From: Oxyruncus cristatus
Taxonomy: Eukaryota > Chordata > Aves > Passeriformes > Cotingidae
Direction of reading: 5' to 3'
NCBI GenBank assembly: GCA_013399855.1
Contig: VXAY01002371.1
Span: 1,978,883 to 2,042,882 of the forward strand
Length of the DNA: 64,000 nt
The notes beneath the pieces were generated by a model. The model worked only from the letters and a program-made list of their open reading frames with translations. It did not search any database and had not been told where the DNA came from. The translations under genes were made by a program, and so were the position numbers. The stretch's first letter is position 1. Each line of letters begins with the position of its first letter. This document shows positions 11,401 through 21,600 of the stretch, piece after piece.

Positions 11401-13300
11401 CATGGGACATACTCTGCTTTTGGAGTGGATAACTTCTGGAAGATGAGCAAATTAGTACCTTGGAAAGTAATGCCCGTGACTTTTATGCCAAATATTTGTT
11501 AAAATGTGGCTGTTCTAATTATTCTAGCTGGATTAGAAGATAATTTAAGTCCTGTGGATTTATTTCCCCTGAACCTCCTTCTATTTTAATGTTACTAGTG
11601 TACAATTTTTTCTACCTCAGCCATAGCTGCTTTTAGGTATGTGTATGAAATGTGTATATGTGTTCAGGAAATCATTTGGAATTTGTATACATGAAAAAAT
11701 ACAGATACTTCACTGTCTCAATATGGTGCTGATGGGTTGAGGTTGATAGATTTTTTTTTATAGTGTTAGTAAAAAAAAGGAAATTTTGGGTTCAAAGCTA
11801 GCATTAAATATTTTGATTCAGTCTTTTAATCACTTGTTACAATAAATTTAAATTACAAGATCTGTGAGCAGTAGAATAAATGAACATCATTTTAGCCTTT
11901 GGCATACTAGGCACTTTGAAAGGTGATTTCTGCTAATTTGTGTCACATGCTAAGAGAGTCTCTGGTTCAAGTGACCAGAAACTTGGTACCACTGGGGTAC
12001 TTCAGACACTTCCTCTCCATCCATCCATATCCTACAAGATACAAAGGATGTCTCTTTCATCGAGTGAGGGGCAAGCTATCCACATCATCACATGGCTTTT
12101 AGCTTTGAAATTATTCTTATATATCCATTCTCATTTACATACAGAAAACTCAGTTAGGAGCAGATATTTCAACACCTGCAGAATCTCAACTGGTATATTT
12201 TTGCGTGTACTGAGTACTGGGATTGGGGTTTCATATCCCAGATCAGTTTTAGCATCTTTTCTCAATACTGAGCATTTTCATGGAAGGGTAAGTTTGTAGT
12301 AATTTTAAAATTATTTTCTGTTTCAAAAATTAAAGTGGCATACATACATTCATCATTCTTTGCTCAGAAAAGCTGAGAACATCCTGTCCGTGTAGGTTCT
12401 ATAATAAACCATGAATTTGATTCATGAAAAAGACTCCTTGAAATTATTTATAATTAAAAATTCTGAAGTAACCCTTCCTAAGTCATAATTTCCTGTCCCT
12501 GTTAAGGGAAAAGAAACATGGAATCCTTTTGAGAAGTCTACTTGTAAATATTAGCACAAGGATGAAGCACTTTTAAGTGTGAGCATTATGTAATAAGAGA
12601 CTTTTTTCTTAGTCAAATGTGGCCTCAAACTGCCCCATTCTTTTTTGGAATGTTACATGAAATTACTACTTTTTTTTTTTTTTTTCCTTGCCTCTTTCTT
12701 TGTTACTCTTGCTGCAGTTCATCAGATTCAGCATGCTTTTCTAAGGCCAAATAACTTCATAGATCTATGGTAAGATACAGCTGTATAAGTGGCTGAAGTA
12801 TAGCTCTTGAACCAGCCGTGGCACTGCAGGACTAGCGATGGGGAAGTGTGCTCGAGCACATGCTTAGGAAAGTTAGGAAAAAGTTTCACTATCATTTAAT
12901 TCTGCATCTGCATGCTGCTCCAGTAATAGGACAATTTAGGCTGTAGTCAAATGCTGGGCAAATCCAGGATGATATTTTTGTTCAAATTTGCAGTGGATAG
13001 TAAAACTTGTACCAGATTTATGCTGGGTTTAGGTAAGACCACAAGCACAAACTTAATCTGTTAAAAATACTTAATAGATGCAGAACGACATTACCCTGGA
13101 GTAACATTTTGCACCATGTGGTGGTAGCAGCTTTGCTCCTTCTCTGCACCCCCATCTGCCCTGTCAGCACTGGATAATTTTGATTCATAAGTGCCCTACT
13201 GAGTTTCACTCCTCTGCTACAGCACCAGCATTTGTATACAGTAAGAACAACGGGTTTCATGAAATGTTTCTGTGCCCCTATGCCATCCTGTGTGGCTGTT
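5438..13300. other. ARMT1 3' UTR and intergenic sequence
   Basis: The first kilobase after the stop is probably ARMT1 3' UTR. The rest is AT-rich intergenic DNA with several open frames of 80-120 codons that show no family resemblance and no splice context. A GC-richer segment at 10.1-10.65 kb has some CpG pairs but no recognisable gene. No CR1 copy was recognised in this stretch. Confidence 0.5.
6465..6470 (+). terminator. Candidate ARMT1 poly(A) signal (AATAAA)
   Basis: A canonical AATAAA lies about 1.03 kb after the ARMT1 stop, with a GT-rich stretch (ATTTGTGTTTGTGG) about 50 bases downstream, as expected for a cleavage site. An earlier AATAAA at 6134-6139 sits in a C/A-rich context without a clear GT-rich element. 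Others lie further downstream (for example near 8464). Which is used cannot be decided from sequence alone. Confidence 0.4.
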
Positions 13301-14200
13301 AGCTCACCCTTCACCTATGAGGATGAACTGGAAACACGCCCACCAAGGAGCTGTCACCACTCCGCACACCGACAGAATTGTGTCTTTCCCCTGACACTTA
13401 GGAAAGGCGTCTTTCTAAGGCCGGTGGCTCCTGCAACTGCTGCTGCTTGTGCTGCACAGCCTCAGCCCCATGTGGGTTTCAATTTCCCCTGACCTGTTCC
13501 CAGCACCCTTCCTCACATTAAGGTATTTTTCTCCTGTCCTTTATGAGTGTAGTGGCAGATTCCAAGTGAAGGATGGCATTGTATACCTCTGCGATTTAAG
13601 CAGTGCAGCCTTTTAAATAGGGTGATGACCCCTGCTAGCACCCCTCTGCTTGGGTAGGGGTCTTCTCTGTCCTTGGCAGCAGCAGTGGAAAGGCATCAGG
13701 TGCACAGAGACGAGGATAAAAAAAAAAAAAAAAGTACTATCCCTAGCTTTTCCATTTTGTTTTCTGGAAAACGTGATTAAGGCAGCATTCCTAGGAAAGG
13801 TGAGGCACTTTTTGACTTGTGAGTACAGAAATGGTGCAAGATGGCACTCTGCCCAGAGGCACTGGGATGAGCTGATTAAACAGCTCACAGGGTCTTCAGA
13901 GAAAATTATGTGCAGCCTCGATACACCCGCAGGTTTAATTTTCTTTTACTGCTATCTTCAGTTCCTTTACTCCCATGTTTATCCACTTTATTCGGGTGAA
14001 AGGTGAGGAGGAGGTGCCCTTTCAGCTGGAGGTGCTTCAGCGTTCATCAAGGAAAGCTGCTGTCCCGGAGTTGCGGAGATGCTCGCTTCCAGGTTCTGGC
14101 GGGAGAAGGAGAGGAACAGCAGCTGCCGCTCAAGTGTCGTCTGCTCCGATAGCCTCTGTTGACTTTTTAGAGAAAAAAATTTGAGACAATTTCCTCAGGT
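13300..14200 (+). promoter_or_regulatory. CpG-enriched patch, possible CCDC170 promoter/non-coding first exon
   Basis: Two small clusters of CpG pairs (about 13.32-13.45 kb and 14.03-14.15 kb) interrupt otherwise AT-rich DNA about 4.4-5.2 kb upstream of the first CCDC170 coding exon. A reasonable splice donor, CCTCAG followed by GTAATG, lies at about 14194-14203 and could end a 5' UTR exon. There is no TATA box or other decisive element. A promoter here is inference only. Confidence 0.25.
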
Positions 14201-14219
14201 AATGTTTATTTGAAGTGAA

Positions 14220-14302
14220 AAAAAAAAAAACAAAAAAACCCCAGCAACCCCAAAAAACCACCAACAACCAAACCAACCAAACAAAAACAAAACCAGAGAA
14301 CA
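14220..14302. repeat. A/C-rich low-complexity tract
   Basis: A run of A followed by repeated short A-and-C blocks (AAACC, CCAACC, ACAAAAAC types). A related A/C-rich tract recurs inside both copies of the neighbouring duplicated block. Such tracts are hard to sequence and assemble, which fits the nearby N characters. Confidence 0.8.
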
Positions 14303-14375
14303 AAAAGCCCTGCGTTTCTGTGAGCGTCTCTTCGTAAAAGTCTGTTCACCCTCACACACCGAGCAGTCTCCCCCN

Positions 14376-15040
14376 TTTGTTTGTGTTTTATATATATGTA
14401 TATATTCCCCTTTTAGAAAATAAAGCCCTGGTTTCGGAAAAATGCCCCCCTTCTCCCCTCACTCTTCGATAGCTTCTGTCGGTGTTGCTGTGGGGGCTGA
14501 CTGGCAGTGAGGCTGGTTGTAAACCCCCCTTTGCAAGTAATTTTTTTCAATCTTCAATTTAATTTCGCCTTTCAAACACGCCCCCCCCAAAAAAAACACC
14601 CCAAAAAACAAAACAACCCAAAACAAAAAAAACCCCAACAACCCAATCACTTTTGCCTCAAAAAACCAACCCTCCAAAACACAACTTCTGCAGGTGCAGA
14701 GCTGTACCCGGTGGTCCACGTGTGGTGCAGGTTGAAGCTCAGTGAACTTCAGCTGATCATTACAGCTTATCTTCATACACTCAAGGCCAAAAAGATTTTT
14801 CTTGTGCAGTGTTGCAGAAGGGAGTAGCTTTCACGGAGTAGGAATTTAGAGTTATCTAAGAATTTCTTCTTAGCATCTCTTCTTCCTTTGAAACTGGTTT
14901 GCTGGCTTTGATGTGAATTTAAGGGAGAGAATGTTGCTTAAAAGGATTAAACTCTTTTAAACTGAAGATATAGTAGAAAACTTGTAACAGCTTTTTATTC
15001 CAAAGGATAAAAGAATTATTTTTGTGTGAACAGCTCACTA
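14376..15040 (+). repeat. First copy of 665-bp near-identical tandem block (probable assembly duplication)
   Basis: This block is repeated at 15050-15714 with a constant offset of 674 bases. I see only two differences, both C-to-A changes in the homopolymer tract near 14597-14599. It begins immediately after a single N (14375) and ends immediately before another (15041). Near-identity combined with gap characters at both edges is the signature of two contig ends that overlap but were not merged. A genuine recent tandem duplication is the alternative. Confidence 0.95.
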
Positions 15041-15049
15041 NTTGGGGGT

Positions 15050-15714
15050 TTTGTTTGTGTTTTATATATATGTATATATTCCCCTTTTAGAAAATAAAGC
15101 CCTGGTTTCGGAAAAATGCCCCCCTTCTCCCCTCACTCTTCGATAGCTTCTGTCGGTGTTGCTGTGGGGGCTGACTGGCAGTGAGGCTGGTTGTAAACCC
15201 CCCTTTGCAAGTAATTTTTTTCAATCTTCAATTTAATTTCGCCTTTCAAACACGCCCCCCCCAAAAAAAAAAACCCAAAAAACAAAACAACCCAAAACAA
15301 AAAAAACCCCAACAACCCAATCACTTTTGCCTCAAAAAACCAACCCTCCAAAACACAACTTCTGCAGGTGCAGAGCTGTACCCGGTGGTCCACGTGTGGT
15401 GCAGGTTGAAGCTCAGTGAACTTCAGCTGATCATTACAGCTTATCTTCATACACTCAAGGCCAAAAAGATTTTTCTTGTGCAGTGTTGCAGAAGGGAGTA
15501 GCTTTCACGGAGTAGGAATTTAGAGTTATCTAAGAATTTCTTCTTAGCATCTCTTCTTCCTTTGAAACTGGTTTGCTGGCTTTGATGTGAATTTAAGGGA
15601 GAGAATGTTGCTTAAAAGGATTAAACTCTTTTAAACTGAAGATATAGTAGAAAACTTGTAACAGCTTTTTATTCCAAAGGATAAAAGAATTATTTTTGTG
15701 TGAACAGCTCACTA
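15050..15714 (+). repeat. Second copy of 665-bp near-identical tandem block
   Basis: This copy matches 14376-15040 at a constant offset. It starts nine bases after the N at 15041 and runs directly into unique sequence at its 3' end, so it is probably the authentic copy. Both copies contain a 105-codon minus-strand and a 106-codon plus-strand frame made largely by the A/C-rich tract. Neither looks like a gene. Confidence 0.95.
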
Positions 15715-18560
15715 TCTCCTTAACAATTGAACATCACTTTTGTGATGAAGCTATATTGTTCTGATACAAAAAAAATACAGAATTCCAGTAGTTTGTGGTG
15801 GCAAGTAACTGCCATTATATTAAATACAACTGTTATGAGCCAATTACAAAGTTTTTGTTAGCACTGCTTACTGGTAGAGATGACGGCAATCTGCTCCATG
15901 TTATACCCATCTGAAGCCAAATAGTTTGTGAATGTTGCTTTTGGGACTCAGAAGCCCATTAGAAATTATGTATTTATAAAATGTGGGTTACAACTGATAA
16001 ATCAAACTACAGCACTAATCAATTAGTCTTTAACTGTGTATATACCAACACACTTAAATATTTCTAAAATATTTGCATTTTCTTGACTGCTGTCCAGGCT
16101 TTGCAGGAAAAAACTTGCAAGTGTTGGCATTGCAAGATGGTCTGTTTTTTAAACCTCCCTTATAAGTTATTCTGTATTTAACTCTATTCAACACTGATAA
16201 AGCAAAAGCAGTAGAACAAGTTATTTGCACAAATACCTGCATAAGCACTTAATTTTGTCTTCACAATTACCCTTTTTATTGTTTTGGAAATAAACACAGC
16301 AGCTTTTTGTTAATAATTTTGGAAAAGCTGTGAGAGAAAAGTGTCAGGAGAGTTCCACATTCCTTAATTTATTCATACAGACAAAAGATGAAGTAACCCA
16401 GAACACATGTTAAGCAATGTTTAGAGTAGGTGATGTGTCTCTGTAACTGCTTTGAGATGACTGCTGTCTTTCATCATATTAAATGCATTTATTACATCTG
16501 AATGGAAAGTCACCTCATCCTCACAGAGAGAAAAATGAAAACGCTTTAACTGATGCTGGTAGTAGTAGCAGCATGTAAGACTAAAATTTTTATTGTGATG
16601 AAACTTTCATTTGGACCCATTAATCAAGCTTGAAATTGGTCTCTTAAGTAGAGGAACACCAGAGAGTGATTTGTGTCTTTAGTAATACCTTACAATGATT
16701 ACTGCAAAGGGAGGAGAACAGACCTCAGCAGTACTCTTCTGAAAGGAATTTAGAAAATCTCTTTGGTAATGTATTTGAACTCCTGGGAACACTTAGTTTT
16801 GCATGTTTCTGGAGCAGTACACTAATGCAGAAAAACTTCACAGACATATAATAATAACAAGAAAAGAACTTTTCAGGATTACCCAAAATGTAAGCAATGA
16901 GTTGAGTGTAGTTACAAGGAGAAATCAGCAAGGGGAAATGAGACGTTACTGAGCAGAAACTGATCAAAAGTAATTGGGTATTTCTGGCATTTTAAGATGT
17001 GCAAGAGCAACTGACAGAATGGAAATAGTTGTGAAATATTACTTACAAATTTTGATTTATGTTAATAAGTCATTATCAATACAAACATTCTGAGATTCCT
17101 GACAAGCAAATTGGGCAAAATATTATCTATAAAGAAGTCAACTTTACCCAAAATATACATACAAGATAGTTAATTTATTAACTTTTTTTGCCCCCTGAAG
17201 TGACTCCAATTAATTTTAGTATGTTTTTGCATGTGTTAACAAAATCTGAGTCGCTGTGTAATAGTGTCTTACCCCTCTCATGCTCATTGGTGTGTGTAGG
17301 TGCTGTGGCTTTTCTGAAGCAGTGTGCATACTGATGGCTGACTAGCTGCTACTACCAAGAACAATCTGCTGTAGCCACGTGCTACCTGTCTTCCCTGCAT
17401 TTGACTCAGACATTAATCTCTAAAAATGGTCCAGTGCCTGATTTTCCTGTTGCTTATTGATACAAGATTTGCTTTTTATCCTGTAGATTTTATGGAACGA
17501 AATGTATTCTGAAACTTGTCTTTATACTAGGATAGACTATTTTTCAAAAAAAATATTTTTTGCTGCATGCTAAAGTAGAATTTTCTGTTTAGATCAGTTT
17601 ATTCAGAAATTTAAGCTAGTTAGGCTGTGGGTGGCAACAAATTTTTAATAGTGGTTTTCTAGCTGTAGATAGAATAGTATCAAAACAATATTCAAGATCC
17701 CTTTTTCAGCAATTCAGCCCGTACAAAATGAATTCCTCTTGGTCCTTCTTGTCCTGGAGAGCACCTTAGCCTTCCACAGACAAGTTTGGGGACTAACATT
17801 TCTTTGTGATTGCTTATGGAGATAAATTCTGTGTGGAAATTTTTCAACTGCCCATTCTTCCCAGTACTTCATGTTGGATGTCTTCTTACTTGTTGCAGTA
17901 AAATATAAAAATAATCAAATGTGCTGTTGTGTTGTATTTTCAGAAATTAGAACAATTTTCATCCTCATGCACCCATGAGCATTCATTTGTCTTGGGAAGA
18001 AATATTACAGATTTGGGATATCTCATTTTGTTTGTTTTCAGAATATGAACAGTTATGACACTGGGAATTATAGAAATTGTTGAATATTGCATTGAGTCTA
18101 ATCAGTAAAGATAGATCATGTGTAATTACTCAGATTTTTTTAATTATTATTTATTTTGAAATATATCAGTGTAGAAGACATGCAGGACAAAAGGAGAGAT
18201 GAAATAAAACTTGGAGCACATGAAAAGCAGTGGCAAAGAAAGATGTCATGGTTTAGCCCAAGTGATCACTGCACAAAGGCTGACTTTTTAGCTGAGCTGG
18301 TGAATGTGACCTAGAGAAGTCAAAGTGAAGGTGTCTGTTTTAGTTAGGTATGCATTTGAATATTGTGGAGGCCATCAAAGTGCACACAGGCTACTAGAGA
18401 AAGTTTCCCACGGTGTTCTGCTTTAATGCTCAAGTTGATGGTAACCTATGAAGAAGTTTAGTACAGCAGGCCTTTTAAAAATTAATGTCATGTGCCATCG
18501 TATTGCAAATCTATTTAATTTTCAACCTTTCTTCCTCTTCCCCCCCTGTTTGTTCTGTAG
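15715..18560. other. AT-rich sequence upstream of CCDC170
   Basis: No coding exon, RNA gene or clear transposon was recognised. The stretch may be a 5' UTR intron of CCDC170 if transcription starts near 14 kb, otherwise intergenic DNA. Confidence 0.4.
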
Positions 18561-18609
18561 AAGCAAAGGAAGAATGGATTCGACAAAGGTTGGCGAGTCA
18601 TCATTTTTG
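18561..18609 (+). CDS. CCDC170: CCDC170 candidate first coding exon (ATG at 18574)
   Basis: A strong pyrimidine tract ends in TTCTGTAG at 18560 and a GTACGT donor begins at 18610. Within the exon, ATG at 18574 has a good context (A at -3, G at +4) and encodes [12 protein letters not shown], ending in phase 0, which fits the phase-0 start of exon 2. Because the exon has its own acceptor, an upstream 5' UTR exon must exist. No in-frame stop precedes the ATG inside the exon, so translation could also begin further upstream. The peptide does not resemble the human N-terminus, which is itself poorly conserved. A second frame is also open here (see findings). Confidence 0.5.
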
Positions 18610-21600
18610 GTACGTCAACCCCAAGGTGATTAGATGCTTTGGGAATGGGAAGAAGAAGTCCCTGCCCTGAGGAGTGTCCGTCTGCTCTGGGCAAGAGGCA
18701 GTACATTGACAAGTCACTCAGGGTAGCAGTGGGTGCTTAAATGCTTGCTGGAGGCTTTCTGTTTCAATAAAGATCTTTTTAAATACATGCTTTGGCAAAG
18801 AGATAGAGAGAGTGTCTGCAGGCAATGGCAGTGGTAGCAGCATTTACCAGGGCTGAAATAAGAAACACATCATGAAATAAAAGCTGCCAAAAGCAGAATG
18901 GGAGTAAGTGACTTGAACAGTTGGCTGATTTCAAGGTATCTGGATAGGTGTAAAACTACTGGATGTTGTTGAAGTTTCATTGTTTTTGAATCAAACCAAG
19001 TCTGCCAACCAAAGGCTGGGTTCCAGGGAGGTAAAGGTAGTTTTGTGGTAAAAAATCAAAACAAAAATAGGCCACAATAACAACAGTGACCATTGTTGAT
19101 CTTTTAAAGAACATTTATTGCTAACAAAGCCAAAGGTCCAAGTAGGTACTGCTCTGTTGTAAATATAGGTTTAGCTTCTGTTCAGCATTTGATGTTAAAT
19201 GAAAACTTCATTTTCTTGCAAATAAGTAGAAAGGGATCAAAAAAGTTCATAATGTGAATGGGAGAACCACCCCAAACCTAGATTATTTAGAGCAGATTGA
19301 GTGATATTACATTAAGGCTTCTCCTGTCTACTGCCTCTTATTCTTTTAACACTTCATTAGTTTTATTTTATTAACAGTAATCAGTATAGTCTACAGAGTA
19401 CTCATGAAACATCACAAATCTGAAGTTTTCCAGACATAGAAAAGCGCCACATCCCATTACACATTTTATCCCTACAGTAGAGTCATGCCAAGTTAATTGA
19501 GTTGTCTGATAGGTCTTATTAAAGATCAGACATGCCACTGACTGATGGCAGAGCATAGAAGCATAGAAAACTACTAGTACTAAAGCATGCACATTTCCTG
19601 CCAAAAGTGTCATGGTAATGCTAACTTTCCTAGCGTGGTGCCACCATGTGTGATTAGCTTTATATGTGCTAAGGCGCTGGAGGATGCAGAGATATGCCTC
19701 TGTAAATCTCACTAACACTGTAGATGAGTGAAATGGAATTCCCATTGACTTTTGCACGTGGCTTCATTTAAACCTCTTTTCAATCCTTTTGGATGTGTAT
19801 CTGAATCTTTAAAGTGCTCATCATTTTAAAATCTAGGTGTGTATGAAAAATGCAGATTTTGAAAGTTGCAGCTGCAAAGCTGTTACATTGGTTATTGCTG
19901 CTGAACGGGGGCTTCTTGCTTCATCAATGCTCTGAAATGTTTTTATTTCATCAGTTTTGAGATGTATTCCTTCTTTCTGTAAAGTCATAAGTGGTTGTGT
20001 TTGTTTAGGGAAGAAAATCTACATTAACGCAGTACTACAAATATAATAACATACATAAATAGCATACACAATGTTACTGTTTGTGGAGCCCTGGTGTATT
20101 ACAGAATGAAAAAATGCTCTCTACATCAAAGGATTTCATGTGGCTGTACAGTGTGAAACAAGTGGAGTGGAGCAAAAGGAAGACAAAGTACCATGGAGGT
20201 GGCACATGCCTTCCCTCACTCCCTCAGCACGGCGATAAAGTGTTGAGAACATTAGCAGCCCTTTATCTCTGAGACTGTGTTGTACGTGGCCGTGAGCTTA
20301 CTGCATATATCCGACTGGCTTGATGAAAGTGGCAACTCCTTTATGAAAGAGCACAGCTGAGTGTCTTTGGGGGAGATGAATGCAATTAAACTTGATGGGT
20401 CTAATCCAGTGTCTACTAGCACATCGAAAAAAGATGAAAACAGAGAGTTGGCAATATTATAGCAACTAATCCAAGGTGATTTATCTTCTACTGCAGTCTT
20501 AACTAGTAGTTTTGCCCCAGGGATTTCTCTGTGTGTTTCTTGGTAGAGATTTATTTTACTAGCTGTTAATTTTTTTTTGTTTGTTTTTTTTTTTTTTTCT
20601 GTTTAGAATGGGTAGGAGCTGAACTTGTAATTTATCCCAGCCTGGAAACTGATGCTGATGTAGAAAAGCATGAAAAGAAGACACCTTGTCTCTGTCTCTA
20701 TTGGAATACCTTGTTCCAACAGTAGTCATTGGCTGGGGGAGTTTTGCATTTTGTAATGCATACCCAAATCCATGAGGATTGCAGTCCTATGTGAGAGCTG
20801 ATGGATTAAAAATCTCACATTCGGTCCTATGCCATGTGTGCTCCCAGCATAACTTAAACTTAGTCCAAAAAAAATTTTCATCTAATAAAACTCCTGTCAA
20901 GACCTCAGGTCTGAATTTTCTTCTTGAAAGACTTAAGTAATAAAGGCCAAGAAATCCAGTGCATTCCTGCTCTACTCTAGAAGAGCAGAACAGTGCAAAA
21001 AGGAGAAAGCCTACTGTAGAATCTAAAGGGCACAGCTAAAAGAGTTGTGCAAGTGGTGTGAAGGAGACTGTGCTAGAGACACAGAGGCAGTGCTTGCCAT
21101 AGAATCAGGACTTGAAGAAGAATGAAAGGAAGTCAGCATGGTGATTTCTGGGAATGAGAATACATCAGTCAGAAGGCTGAAGTTGTATCCTAGTGATGAA
21201 GTTCAAAAGGACCTTCAGCCTTGACAGGTTAGAAGTAAAAGAACAAATGGCAAGCCAAAAAGTGACTTGGAGAGGCAGATGCAAGTGTCTGAGTAGACAT
21301 GGACTCTTCAACCTGATAGAGAGACTGTGGAGGTGAGATGTGATAGAAATCTGCAAAATCATGACTGGCACAGAGAAGTTGGGTAGCCACTTTTTTTTTC
21401 AACAATTCTTCCAAAATAAAATGAGGGGACAAGCAATGGAACTGAAGTCTAAAAACCAAAGTGGTTCTTTGCATAAGACATATCTGAGGGCTCCCTTTGG
21501 GTTAAAGTTTATGTGAGTTAAAAGAGTGACTGGATAAGTTTGTAGAAGAGGGATCTTTTGAATGTTGCCAAATACATAGAAACTGCTGGAAATAGCCAGA

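Noticed and set aside
14459..14827. 105/106-codon frames on both strands, repeated at 15133-15501
   Set aside because: Their apparent conservation is due to the duplicated block itself, and the peptides are dominated by the A/C homopolymer tract.
19371..19757. 128-codon minus-strand open frame in CCDC170 intron 1
   Set aside because: No family resemblance, no splice context, AT-rich intron composition and cysteine/histidine-rich nonsense character. Length is within chance for a window of this size.
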